Positions 33,922 to 42,538 of a stretch of 64,000 nt of DNA are shown piece by piece (the stretch's first letter is position 1; every line of letters starts with the position of its first letter). The DNA is taken from the NCBI GenBank assembly GCA_016284315.1, contig JAEEOO010000057.1, positions 1 to 64,000 of the forward strand, written 5' to 3'. The notes under the pieces were generated by a model. It was not told the DNA's origin and searched no databases. It worked only from the letters and a program-made list of their open reading frames with translations. Made by a program: the position numbers and the translations under genes. The stretch comes from Lachnospiraceae bacterium (GTDB lineage: Bacteria; Bacillota; Clostridia; Lachnospirales; Lachnospiraceae).

Positions 33922-34560
33922 ATGATTTGTAGCGTTTGCGGATCAGAGATTAAAGAAGGAGATAAGTTTTGCATGGCATGTGGAACAGCCGTAGAGTCTA
34001 TGGCACAGGCAGCACCCGCTCCTTCACCCGTTCCGGAAATCACACCCGTACCCGAAGTAACAGCTTCACCTGCTCCCGAAGCAGCACCTGAAGCAGCACC
34101 CGCAGCACAGGGCGCATATTTTAACGATGTAGCTAATGCTCCTGCACAGCCCGCAGTAGAGCAGCCCGTATATGCACAGCCCCAGGTAGCATATGCACAG
34201 CCTCAGCAGGCAGCATACGCACAGCCCCAGCAGGCAGCTTTTGCGCAGCCTCAGACTTCATATGCTCAGCCCGGACAGCCTGTTATTCTTCCACCTGAAG
34301 CATCTTCACTTGCAACTACTTCACTTGTACTTGGTATTGTAGCTCTTGCACTTTCATGCACATTCTACTTCTCAATCGGTGGAATTATCTGCGGTGCAAT
34401 CGGAATTGCCAAGTCCGGTCAGTTTATTTCCAAGTTCGGTAATGTAAGCGGCAAGGTTAAGGCCGGAAGAGGTCTCAGCATCGGCGGACTTGTACTTGGA
34501 ATTGTTTGGAGCGTTATTATCTTTTTCATTATCGTTGCTGCTGTAGCATCGGAGTTCTAA
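33922..34560 (+). CDS. Zinc-ribbon, DUF4190 membrane protein with AQPQ repeats
   Basis: A 212-aa protein; start 33922 follows TTGGAGG. Residues 1-22 are a zinc ribbon (ICSVCGSE and FCMACGTA). Residues 30-125 are low-complexity Pro/Ala/Gln, with tandem YAQPQ(V/Q)AYAQPQ repeats. The C-terminal 80 residues are a DUF4190 two-helix membrane unit (LATTSLVLGIVALALSC; GLSIGGLVLGIVWSVII). Its role is unknown. Its stop overlaps the hydrolase start by one base (TAATG), so both are translated together. Confidence 0.85.
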   Translation: MICSVCGSEIKEGDKFCMACGTAVESMAQAAPAPSPVPEITPVPEVTASPAPEAAPEAAPAAQGAYFNDVANAPAQPAVEQPVYAQPQVAYAQPQQAAYAQPQQAAFAQPQTSYAQPGQPVILPPEASSLATTSLVLGIVALALSCTFYFSIGGIICGAIGIAKSGQFISKFGNVSGKVKAGRGLSIGGLVLGIVWSVIIFFIIVAAVASEF

Positions 34561-35504
34561 TGAAAAAGAAAAAAGTAATTCGTGTTTTGATCATTGTGGC
34601 AGTTTTCCTTTTTGTATCGAATTCAATTGCCACAAAAGTAATCTACGACAGTATCTTTTCCAGATATGACAGAAAAGAGCCGGTAGAGAATCTGATATCA
34701 GAAAAGTATGCAGAGCTGATCTCTAACAGAGTGGCTCTTGAGATTTCGGAGGGTAAGGAGACTCTTGCTTCTTACTACTACGACGCAGAAGATGACGGAA
34801 CACTTATCGTCATGGCTCCGGGACTCCATTCCGGAGCGGACGATTACATCCCCGTTATCCACAGTTTTTATAATGCAGGTTATGACGTACTGATCTTTGA
34901 TCCCCTGGGATGCATTGACAGTACAGGAAAATCCACCAAGGGATTTTCACAGGAAGTGCACGACGTAGAAGCAGTTCTTGATTTTGCCGAAGAGAATTAT
35001 CCCGATAAGGAGATTTGCCTTTTCGGTCACAGCAGAGGCGGTTTCGCGGTATGCAGCCTTATAGATTCAGATCATGAGATTGGCGCAGTTATTTCCGTAT
35101 CAGGTCTTAACAGCGCAATGGAAGCCATCATCGGATTGTCAACCAGATATGTGGGACAGGTTGCAAACCTTAATTACCCTTCCCTCTGGGCATATCAGGC
35201 AATGCTTTTCGGCCCTTCCATGATGGGAGTTAAAGCAGACGAGGTAATTTCAAACGGAGATGTTCCTACCTTGATCGTTCAGGGATCCGAGGACAAAACA
35301 GCTCCTGCCGGGAAGTACTCTGTTTACTCTCACAAAAACGAAATAAACGAAGAGAATGCAAGCTATATTCTTTCCACCAGGGAAGACCACAACGGTCACA
35401 CCGATCTTCTTTATGACGAAGATGGTGTAAATACCGAGGTCATGGATGGAATACTTGAATTCTTAAATGAAAACGCACGTAGGATTCAGAAGGACGCATC
35501 TTAA
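34560..35504 (+). CDS. Membrane-anchored alpha/beta hydrolase
   Basis: A 314-aa protein with an N-terminal membrane anchor (MKKKKVIRVLIIVAVFLFV), a conserved APGLHSG oxyanion region near residue 92, nucleophile elbow FGHSRGG (Ser near 158), acid within VQGSEDKTAP and His in DHNGHTD. Substrate unknown; esterase or peptidase-like. Coupled to the preceding zinc-ribbon gene by a one-base overlap. Confidence 0.88.
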   Translation: MKKKKVIRVLIIVAVFLFVSNSIATKVIYDSIFSRYDRKEPVENLISEKYAELISNRVALEISEGKETLASYYYDAEDDGTLIVMAPGLHSGADDYIPVIHSFYNAGYDVLIFDPLGCIDSTGKSTKGFSQEVHDVEAVLDFAEENYPDKEICLFGHSRGGFAVCSLIDSDHEIGAVISVSGLNSAMEAIIGLSTRYVGQVANLNYPSLWAYQAMLFGPSMMGVKADEVISNGDVPTLIVQGSEDKTAPAGKYSVYSHKNEINEENASYILSTREDHNGHTDLLYDEDGVNTEVMDGILEFLNENARRIQKDAS

Positions 35505-35524
35505 ACCTTAATAGGAGAAAGATA

Positions 35525-36619
35525 TTGAGCAATCAAGGTCAGGACGAAAAATACGATGGACTGTATGCTCCCGGAGCAAAGGTACTTGTGGTTGATGACA
35601 ACAGCATGAACTGCAAGCTTGTTAAGTCTTTGCTCAAGAAGACGGGTATTGAAGTCAGCGAGGCATTCAGTGGACAGGAGTGTTTGTCAAAGGCGGAGAC
35701 CACCACCTTTGATGTTATTTTGATGGATCATTTGATGCCCGGAATGGATGGCATTGATACCTTAAAAAGACTTCGTCTCGGTGAGAGCCCCTGCAAGGAT
35801 GTTCCCGTTATCGTACTGACTGCGAATCCTGATACGGATGCGCGCGAAACATACAACAAAGCAGGATTTTCCTGCTATTTAAAGAAACCGGTCAAGCCTG
35901 CTCTCTTGGAGCAGGTACTTGCCGACTTCCTTCCCGAAGAGAAGATCCAAGGTCTTGGAAAGGCATCGGAAGATTCGGATGAAGGATTTAAACCCGAAGA
36001 CTATGTCATCGAAGGCCTTGATTGGGACTTTGCGAGAATTCATTTCTCTGATATGGATATTCTCAAAGAGACCATCAGTAATTTCAGGCTGATGATCACC
36101 AGAGATGCGGACCGCCTTTGGGAGTATTTTAATAAACTTGATGTTTATGGCGGAAAGATCATGAACGAGTTTGCTCTTTCTGAATACAGAGTTCTTGTTC
36201 ACAGCATGAAGAGTTCCGCAACGCTTATAGGTATAGTTCCTCTTGCGGGAATGGCGTTTACCCTTGAAAAAGCAGCTATTGAAAAAGATGTCGAAGTTAT
36301 TTCGGCTGTCACCAATGTATTTCTAAAAGCATGGAGATCTTATGGGGATAAATTAAAGGTTCTTTTCCCCGAAAACACAGTCACAACAACAGAATTTGAT
36401 AAAGCCGAGTTCCTGGCTCATCTTACAAAACTTAATGACAGTTCGGAAGTTCTTGATATAGACAGCATGGATCCGGAGGCAAAAGCTATTTCCGAGATCG
36501 GACTTCCATGGGACGGCAAAGAAGATATTGATGCGCTATTGGGGGCAGTAGCAGCACTGGATACAGATTCTATAAGAAACCTTATCGGTAAACTTAGAGA
36601 GGAGGCGCTGAAGCATTAA
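35525..36619 (+). CDS. Response regulator with C-terminal Hpt domain
   Basis: A 364-aa phosphorelay protein starting on TTG after AGGAGAAAGA. Residues 15-135 are a receiver domain (VVDDNSMN; phospho-Asp68 in ILMDHLMPG; Lys in LKKPVKP). Residues about 190-290 hold an Hpt domain whose phospho-His lies in LVHSMKSSATLIG. The last 70 residues are an acidic tail. This REC-plus-Hpt order is that of the distal part of a hybrid kinase, but no kinase gene is in the window. Its stop overlaps the CheX gene by one base. Confidence 0.88.
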   Translation: MSNQGQDEKYDGLYAPGAKVLVVDDNSMNCKLVKSLLKKTGIEVSEAFSGQECLSKAETTTFDVILMDHLMPGMDGIDTLKRLRLGESPCKDVPVIVLTANPDTDARETYNKAGFSCYLKKPVKPALLEQVLADFLPEEKIQGLGKASEDSDEGFKPEDYVIEGLDWDFARIHFSDMDILKETISNFRLMITRDADRLWEYFNKLDVYGGKIMNEFALSEYRVLVHSMKSSATLIGIVPLAGMAFTLEKAAIEKDVEVISAVTNVFLKAWRSYGDKLKVLFPENTVTTTEFDKAEFLAHLTKLNDSSEVLDIDSMDPEAKAISEIGLPWDGKEDIDALLGAVAALDTDSIRNLIGKLREEALKH

Positions 36620-37089
36620 TGGGTAAGAAGATTTTTATTATGCCACAGGGAATGGACGAGTACAGCATCATAGCTGACCAGGCAGCCAAAACATTAAGCC
36701 CTTATCTGGATGAAGAAGTTGAAGTTGAGAGTGTAAAACTTATCAGTAACTTCCCGTCTGCACCGGGGGCATGGCAGGTTATTGAAGGCGAAGATACGGT
36801 TATCTGTACTTTGTTTGAAGAAGACGGCGGTCTTCTCGAGGCAGCGTCGGGATTTGCAAAAGAGGATTTTGACAGCATAGACAATGAAGATGCTTTGGAT
36901 GCTGTGGGAGAATTATTAAACCATATCGTTGGAAACGTTGCCAAGAGCATGAGTGAGAGCGGAAAGAAGTGTGAACTCTTACCGCCAATGTACGGAGAAG
37001 TTGACAATGGTTATATTGCGGACAGGATCTGCAGAGTCAACTTACGTTCCGGAAATGCAAAGATGGGTATTTCAATAGGCGTACTTTGA
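36619..37089 (+). CDS. CheX/CheC-like chemotaxis phosphatase
   Basis: A 156-aa protein. The phosphatase helix motif ELLNHIVGNVAKSM (E near 97, N near 100) matches the ExxN of CheX/CheC/FliY-type CheY-P phosphatases. It is coupled to the REC-Hpt gene (1-base overlap) and precedes a CheY-like regulator, an obvious partner. Whether it dephosphorylates one or both regulators is inference. Confidence 0.83.
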   Translation: MGKKIFIMPQGMDEYSIIADQAAKTLSPYLDEEVEVESVKLISNFPSAPGAWQVIEGEDTVICTLFEEDGGLLEAASGFAKEDFDSIDNEDALDAVGELLNHIVGNVAKSMSESGKKCELLPPMYGEVDNGYIADRICRVNLRSGNAKMGISIGVL

Positions 37090-37113
37090 TATGGACAACA
37101 GGAGGGAAAAACA

Positions 37114-37482
37114 GTGGCAAGTATTTTAATAGTAGATGATTCTAAAACTTCAAGAAAGCTTTTAAGAGAACTCTTGGAAACAAACGGGTTTGAAATAGCG
37201 GGAGAAGCTGTTGACGGAGAAGAAGGATATCAGATGTTCAAGTCCCTTCATCCCGACCTTGTTACCATGGATATCACTATGCCTAAAATGGACGGTATCG
37301 AAAGCCTTTCACTTATCAGACACGTGGATGAGAATGCAAAGGTTATCATGATCACCGCTGCGGGCCAGAGAGAGAAAATGGTGGAAGCACTTAAGCGCGG
37401 AGCCGAGGATTTCCTTACAAAACCCTTCGATGCAAACAGAGTTGTAGAAACTATAAAAGAAGTGCTTGACATTAAAGATTAA
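37114..37482 (+). CDS. CheY-like single-domain response regulator
   Basis: A 122-aa receiver domain beginning at GTG after GGAGGG. Acidic pair in VDDSK (8-9), phospho-acceptor Asp53 in VTMDITMPK, Thr in MITAAG and Lys in FLTKPFD. No output domain, so it signals by protein contact. Forms a unit with the CheX-like and REC-Hpt genes. The promoter of tRNA-Arg is embedded in its last codons. Confidence 0.93.
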   Translation: MASILIVDDSKTSRKLLRELLETNGFEIAGEAVDGEEGYQMFKSLHPDLVTMDITMPKMDGIESLSLIRHVDENAKVIMITAAGQREKMVEALKRGAEDFLTKPFDANRVVETIKEVLDIKD

Positions 37483-37495
37483 CCCGTTGTATAAT
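37466..37495 (+). promoter_or_regulatory. Promoter for tRNA-Arg, inside the cheY-like 3' end
   Basis: TTGACA (37466-37471, within the last codons of the upstream gene), 18-bp spacer, TATAAT (37490-37495). Confidence 0.75.
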
Positions 37496-37527
37496 ACGAT
37501 ACGTTGCGGCGGTAAAGTCGCGGGTAA

Positions 37528-37601
<74 letters not shown>

Positions 37602-37611
37602 TATAATAAGG

Positions 37612-37642
37612 TAACAGGATCGAGAGATCCTGTTATTTTTTT
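37612..37642 (+). terminator. Terminator after tRNA-Arg
   Basis: A perfect 10-bp stem (37612-37621 with 37626-37635), GAGA loop and T-tract. Confidence 0.93.
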
Positions 37643-37660
37643 GCCTTATCATGCTGTTTT

Positions 37661-37958
37661 ACCTCATTTTTTGAAAAAATGTTCAATAATGAGGTGCCTT
37701 GAATGGGACCGTTACCGCATTTTCCTGAAAGACATACAAGAATGAGGTTGCTTGGCGGAGGGTTTAACATCATTTTCTGAGAAATGCATCTAAATGATGT
37801 TTCATATGCGAGACCGGTACCTCATAATCTTAAAAACCATACGCAATGAGGTAGCGTGAATGAGTCTGACACCTCATTTCCAGAAAAGTTGCTCAATAAT
37901 GAGGTATCCAGATGTGTGAAGATACCTCAATATCCGAATTTAAGTAAGAAAATGAGGT
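37661..37958. repeat. 52-53 bp-period array of opposed heptamer half-sites (array 2)
   Basis: Six units start at 37661, 37714, 37767, 37819, 37871 and 37924 and end at 37695, 37748, 37800, 37852, 37905 and 37958. Each is 34-35 bp, opened by ACCTCAT and closed by ATGAGGT, with 18-bp linkers throughout. Unit 3 carries ACATCAT with ATGATGT, both half-sites changed together, so the pairing is kept. Units 2 and 6 have a single change in the left half-site. Interiors share TTTYC then GAAA but are otherwise diverged, and no protein is encoded. The array begins 18 bases after the tRNA-Arg terminator and ends 46 bases before the next promoter. Confidence 0.92.
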
Positions 37959-38004
37959 AATTGCGTTTCCATTATTTTATAACTACTTATCATCTTATAA
38001 ATAC

Positions 38005-38033
38005 TTGTGGAGTTGACAATATTTTCGTATAAT
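38005..38033 (+). promoter_or_regulatory. Promoter for the HAD/GH27 group
   Basis: TTGTGG (38005-38010), 17-bp spacer and TATAAT (38028-38033). A perfect TTGACA at 38013 sits too close to the -10 box to be its partner. Confidence 0.5.
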
Positions 38034-38121
38034 AGAAATGGCGTGTAAAAGGCGGTTTTATGCCGACTTAATCGTTTAACGAAGGCAGTTGAAAACAGTC
38101 GGAAGTAGTCGAAGGCATTTT

Positions 38122-38979
38122 ATGAAAGAATATCAAAATTATATTTTCGATCTATACGGAACACTTATTGATATTAAAACCGATGAGGCCAAACCTTCTC
38201 TCTGGAAGAAGCTGGCGATGTTCTACAATGCCTATGGATGTGAGTGGAAAGGCTCTTCTTTGCGGAAAGCCTATCACGAGGATGTTGAACGTGAGAAGGA
38301 GATCTTAAAAGCAAGGATTCAAAAGGAATACGCCGAGATCGAGCTGAAAAAGGTTTTTGTCGCTCTTTTATTTGAAAGCGAAAAATTCCACCCTACCGAC
38401 ATGAAGATAGAAGGTAAGCCGGTGGATGAGCTTAGAAAGGCTTACGCCAAAAGCGAAAGCTCTAAAGAAAAGACTTTAAAGTTTGTGGAAAAGAGCGAGT
38501 TCATCGTAAATCTGGCAAATTTCTTCAGGATCGAATCCACTGTATTTTGCAGACCTTATAAGAATACCGTAAAGGTTCTTAAGGAACTGAAAAAGCGCGG
38601 AAAGAATATCTATCTTTTATCCAACGCTCAGACGGTCTTTACCATGCCTGAAATAGAGATGAGCGGTGTAAGACCTTATCTTGATGTTATCTACATATCT
38701 TCCGACTGCGAGATCATGAAGCCGCAGAAGGAATTCATGGAGAAACTTTTAAAGGAACAGGGACTTAAAAAGAGCGAGACAGTCATGATCGGAAATGACC
38801 CTGACAGCGACGTGGCAGTAGCTCTTAAGAATGACCTTGATTACATTCTTTTAAATACTTGGGATTGGTCAAAGTCAAAGATCACGAAGCACATAAACGG
38901 TCTTGTGAAAGAGATAGAGCCAAAGACAGAACATCCTATGCAGGTTGTTTATGACGGAGACATTGCAGGAATTATTTGA
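38122..38979 (+). CDS. HAD-family hydrolase
   Basis: A 285-aa haloacid-dehalogenase-type phosphatase. Motif I YIFDLYGTLIDI (nucleophile Asp10), motif II LLSNAQTVF (Ser), Lys of motif III in KPQKEFM, motif IV IGNDPDSDVA. A large cap (about 20-150) lies between motifs I and II. Substrate not predictable. It precedes the GH27 gene by 12 bases. The start at 38122 (MKEYQNYIF) is preferred to an earlier in-frame codon at 38089; the ribosome site is weak (GAAGG). Confidence 0.87.
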   Translation: MKEYQNYIFDLYGTLIDIKTDEAKPSLWKKLAMFYNAYGCEWKGSSLRKAYHEDVEREKEILKARIQKEYAEIELKKVFVALLFESEKFHPTDMKIEGKPVDELRKAYAKSESSKEKTLKFVEKSEFIVNLANFFRIESTVFCRPYKNTVKVLKELKKRGKNIYLLSNAQTVFTMPEIEMSGVRPYLDVIYISSDCEIMKPQKEFMEKLLKEQGLKKSETVMIGNDPDSDVAVALKNDLDYILLNTWDWSKSKITKHINGLVKEIEPKTEHPMQVVYDGDIAGII

Positions 38980-38991
38980 GGAGGACGAGAA

Positions 38992-40248
38992 ATGTATAAA
39001 CCTAATGTTGCCCCTATGGGATGGAACAGCTGGGACTGCTACGGCGCAGCTGTAACTGAGAAAGAAGTTAGACAGAATGCCGAGTTCATGGCAGAGAATT
39101 TAAAAGAGTACGGCTGGGATTATGTGGTTGTTGATATCCAGTGGTACGAGCCCGGAGCAACAACTCATGAGTACAGACCCTTTGCGGATCTTTGCATGGA
39201 TGAATACGGAAGGCTTCTTCCGGCACCCGGCAGATTCCCTTCTGCAGAAGGTGGAAAGGGTTTTGCGCCTCTTGCAGAATATGTACATTCTCTCGGACTT
39301 AAATTCGGAATCCATATCATGAGAGGAATTCCCCGTCAGGCTGTTCACAAAAATCTTCCCATCCTCGGAAGCGACAAAACAGCAAGGGACATTGCAAGAT
39401 CAAACAGCATTTGCTGGTGGAATCCCGATATGTACGGCGTAAAGGCCGATGAAGCGGGAAGAGCATATTACGATTCAATCTTTAAGCTCTATGCAAGCTG
39501 GGGCGTTGATTTCATTAAGTGCGACGATATCTGCAGAGAACTTCCCAGAGAGGAAGAGGAGATGGTAATGCTCTCCGAAAGCCTTCAGAATTGCGGAAGA
39601 GATATGGTGCTTTCCCTTTCTCCCGGACCTGCACTTCTTGAAAAATCCGAGCTTTACAAACAGGTTGCAAACATGTGGCGAATAACCGACGATTTCTGGG
39701 ATGACTGGAAATTGCTTTATGCCATGTTCGAGCGCGCAGAAAAGTGGAGCATCCACGCCGGGGCCGGTCACTACCCCGATGCGGACATGCTTCCCATCGG
39801 TCCCATCAAACAGGACTATGACAAGAACAACAAAACTGCTTTTACACATGATGAGCAGATAACCATGATGAGCCTTTGGAGCATTATGCGTTCACCCCTT
39901 ATCATCGGCGGCGAGATGACAGGCTTCGATGATTTCACCATGGGACTTATCACCAACGAAGGCATTCTTAAGATGCACAGAAATTCCCGCCACGCACACC
40001 AGGTATTCAGACGTGACATTAACGGACATGAGACCTGCGTATGGGTAGCAGCGGACTGCGAAGGCGGAATGTATATCGCTTTGTTTAACCTTAGCGATGA
40101 TGATAACGAGATAACCGTTCCCTTAGAGGAACTTGAGATCAATATGCCCGTGGCCGCTACGGAGCTTTGGAGCGGACAGACCGGTGACTTTACTGAAAGC
40201 ATCACGGCTTCTGTACCTGCCCACGGAGCAATGGTATTTTATGTATGA
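38992..40248 (+). CDS. GH27 alpha-galactosidase
   Basis: A 418-aa glycoside hydrolase. The N-terminus APMGWNSWDCYGA is the GH27/GH36 clan signature, and DYVVVDIQWYEP follows. The nucleophile Asp lies in DFIKCDDI (near 178) and the acid/base Asp in MWRITDDFW (near 235). Without a signal peptide it acts in the cytosol on imported alpha-galactosides, such as raffinose-type sugars or galactomannan fragments. Preceded by GAGGAGG and closely followed by an rRNA methyltransferase whose start overlaps its stop by four bases. Confidence 0.9.
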   Translation: MYKPNVAPMGWNSWDCYGAAVTEKEVRQNAEFMAENLKEYGWDYVVVDIQWYEPGATTHEYRPFADLCMDEYGRLLPAPGRFPSAEGGKGFAPLAEYVHSLGLKFGIHIMRGIPRQAVHKNLPILGSDKTARDIARSNSICWWNPDMYGVKADEAGRAYYDSIFKLYASWGVDFIKCDDICRELPREEEEMVMLSESLQNCGRDMVLSLSPGPALLEKSELYKQVANMWRITDDFWDDWKLLYAMFERAEKWSIHAGAGHYPDADMLPIGPIKQDYDKNNKTAFTHDEQITMMSLWSIMRSPLIIGGEMTGFDDFTMGLITNEGILKMHRNSRHAHQVFRRDINGHETCVWVAADCEGGMYIALFNLSDDDNEITVPLEELEINMPVAATELWSGQTGDFTESITASVPAHGAMVFYV

Positions 40249-41399
40249 AAACATTTGAACTTATAGCACCCTGCCATTTCGGTATGGAATCAGTGCTTAA
40301 AAAAGAGATAATCGATCTGGGATATGATATCACGGAAGTACAGGACGGCCGAGTAACCTTCCTGGGAGACTATGATGCCATCTGCAGAGCCAACGTATTC
40401 CTTCGCACCGCGGAGAGAGTGCTTGTTAAGATTGGCTCATTCCATGCAGAGACCTTCGAGGATCTCTTTCAGGGAACAAAAAAGCTCCCTTGGGAAGAGT
40501 GGATCTCCGCTGACGGAAAGTTTTGGGTTGCCAAGGCTGCCAGCGTAAAGTCCAAGCTTTTCTCACCATCGGATATTCAGTCTATTATGAAAAAAGCCAT
40601 GGTAGACAGGCTTAAAGAGGTTTATCACAAGAACTGGTTTGAGGAAAGCGGAGCATCATTTCCTTTGCGAGTATTTCTCTTAAAGGATGAGGTAACCGTT
40701 GGCCTTGATACCACCGGTGAATCCCTTCACAAGAGAGGCTATCGTAAGCTTACCGCAAAGGCTCCCATAGCGGAGAACCTTGCTGCGGGACTCATCATGC
40801 TGACTCCCTGGCATCACGACAGAATCCTCGTGGATCCCTTCTGCGGAAGCGGAACCATTCCCATCGAGGCAGCCATGATGGCGGCAAATATTGCACCGGG
40901 AATGAACAGGAATTTCCTTGCAGAGGAATGGAAGCATCTAATTCAGAAAAAGATGTGGTATGAGACTGTTACCGAAGCAAACGATCTTATAGACAAAAAG
41001 GTGGAGACAGACATCCAGGGCTATGACCTTGACGATGAGATGGTCAAGATCTCCCGTGAAAATGCCCGCCTTGCAGGTGTGGACAAGATGATACATTTCC
41101 AGAAGAGAGATGTAGCAGATCTTTCACATCCCAAGAAATATGGATTTATAATCACAAACCCTCCTTACGGAGAGCGTATTTCCGATAAGGAAGAACTTCC
41201 CGCTCTTTACCGTGTCATCGGTGAAAGATATGCGGCACTTGATTCTTGGAGCATGTACCTTATTACTTCATTTGAGAATGCCGAACTTGCCATAGGTCGC
41301 AAAGCAGACAAGAATCGTAAGATCTACAACGGTATGATGAAGACTTATTTCTATCAGTTTATGGGCCCCAAGCCTCCGAAGCGTAATAGAGATCAGTAA
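40245..41399 (+). CDS. THUMP-domain 23S rRNA methyltransferase (RlmL/YpsC type)
   Basis: A 384-aa SAM-dependent N2-guanine methyltransferase. N-terminal ferredoxin-like and THUMP part (residues 1-160; ELIAPCHFGMESVLKKEI), then the Rossmann domain: VDPFCGSGTIPIEAA (SAM loop, near 200), QGYDLDDEMV and the catalytic TNPPYGERI near 305. Corresponds to the first half of E. coli RlmL and to Bacillus YpsC. Overlaps the GH27 stop by four bases (ATGA) and abuts the next gene by one base. Confidence 0.93.
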   Translation: MKTFELIAPCHFGMESVLKKEIIDLGYDITEVQDGRVTFLGDYDAICRANVFLRTAERVLVKIGSFHAETFEDLFQGTKKLPWEEWISADGKFWVAKAASVKSKLFSPSDIQSIMKKAMVDRLKEVYHKNWFEESGASFPLRVFLLKDEVTVGLDTTGESLHKRGYRKLTAKAPIAENLAAGLIMLTPWHHDRILVDPFCGSGTIPIEAAMMAANIAPGMNRNFLAEEWKHLIQKKMWYETVTEANDLIDKKVETDIQGYDLDDEMVKISRENARLAGVDKMIHFQKRDVADLSHPKKYGFIITNPPYGERISDKEELPALYRVIGERYAALDSWSMYLITSFENAELAIGRKADKNRKIYNGMMKTYFYQFMGPKPPKRNRDQ

Positions 41400-42538
41400 T
41401 GGTAAAATACGGTAATGAGATAAATGAAATAGAAGAAGAATACGTGGACCGCACATGGTATAAGCCCATTGCGGAGTTTGCGGTGCTCCTTGTTATTTTG
41501 ATGGTGGTCCTTGCGGGAGTTACCCTTCGGGCATCAACCAAGTCCGTTATCATCAGTGAAACCGTCAGGAGCAAACTCTCCGGAAGCATGTTTGAGGAGG
41601 ATATCGTTACCGACTGGTTTGTAATGAAAACGGTGAATACGGGAAATGACGGAAAGATTTATGTTCCCCTTCCCATGACCGCCCGTTCCGAGAACATTTC
41701 GGTGGAAAACTACTACCAGGACTCCTCGCTCTTTATAAGGGTAGAGGGAGTTCATTCGGTAAGTTTTGAAACCGCAGAGATAACCGGAGATACAGAGCAT
41801 CTGCTGACCGCAGCCTTCAGAGAGTATGGCGGCGAGATAAGGATCTGTCTTTTAATGGACGGAGTCTGGGATTACAACATTTCCCAGGACAACACCCAGC
41901 TTGTGATAACTCCATACAAGGCAAAAGAAAAGTATGAAAAGACCGTTCTTTTGGTAGCTGACAAGCCGGATTCCGCAAAGGAGAACAGCAGGATCGATTC
42001 CGCTGAGATAACTTCTGAAGTGGCTGACCTGGCAGCAAAAATGCTTTTAAACGAGCTTGCCACGGCAGAGAAGATCCCCGGAGTTGCAATTATTGCCGGA
42101 GTCACCGACAAGAGCGAAAAGAAGGATCCTGCCAGAATATATGTGGCAGAGTACAGGAGCGACGAAGAAGTTCTTGATTTTATAGACAAGTGCGAAGCAG
42201 ACATGGTGGTCTTTTTAAAAACCGATGTGAGCCTTAGTCCCGATACCTACGGAATGAAGGCAGCCTATAACGGAGAGTATTTTATTCCCGAACTTGATAA
42301 TGCTGCTTTGGCAGAGATCTTTTTAAGGAATACCGCCATATCAGCCAGCAACAAGGCCATAGAGATCACAGAGGCGGAAGAAGGCAGTATACTTTACAAG
42401 GTTACGATACCGGCTGCTGAGCTAACCATTGGATATGCCAGCAACGAAAAGGAAAGCTCCTATCTTAAGAAAGAAAACTATCAGCGCTATATTGCTGAAG
42501 GAATAGTAAATGCAGTAAAAGAGGTAACACAGGAATGA
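41399..42538 (+). CDS. Membrane-anchored degenerate amidase-like protein
   Basis: A 379-aa protein: membrane helix at about residues 28-47, a beta-rich region (about 70-180) like an AMIN domain, then about 200 residues that follow the order of an N-acetylmuramoyl-L-alanine amidase (Amidase_3). EITSEVADLAAKMLLNEL, ADMVVFLKTD, LAEIFLRN, LTIGYASNEKESSYLKKENY and YIAEGIVNAV mirror family blocks. The zinc and catalytic residues are missing: GHGG becomes ADKP, the SIHAN block becomes FLKTD, and the catalytic Glu before GF.SN is Thr. Probably binds cell wall or a partner. The fold assignment is by pattern, not by search. Confidence 0.65.
   Translation: MVKYGNEINEIEEEYVDRTWYKPIAEFAVLLVILMVVLAGVTLRASTKSVIISETVRSKLSGSMFEEDIVTDWFVMKTVNTGNDGKIYVPLPMTARSENISVENYYQDSSLFIRVEGVHSVSFETAEITGDTEHLLTAAFREYGGEIRICLLMDGVWDYNISQDNTQLVITPYKAKEKYEKTVLLVADKPDSAKENSRIDSAEITSEVADLAAKMLLNELATAEKIPGVAIIAGVTDKSEKKDPARIYVAEYRSDEEVLDFIDKCEADMVVFLKTDVSLSPDTYGMKAAYNGEYFIPELDNAALAEIFLRNTAISASNKAIEITEAEEGSILYKVTIPAAELTIGYASNEKESSYLKKENYQRYIAEGIVNAVKEVTQE

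Noticed and set aside
37661..37958. CRISPR array or series of terminators
   Set aside because: Same reason as array 1; in addition the 7-bp stems enclose about 21 bases and have no T-tracts, so they are not terminators.
38013..38033. TTGACA at 38013 as -35 box of the HAD promoter
   Set aside because: Only 9 bases separate it from TATAAT; TTGTGG at 38005 has the correct 17-bp spacing.
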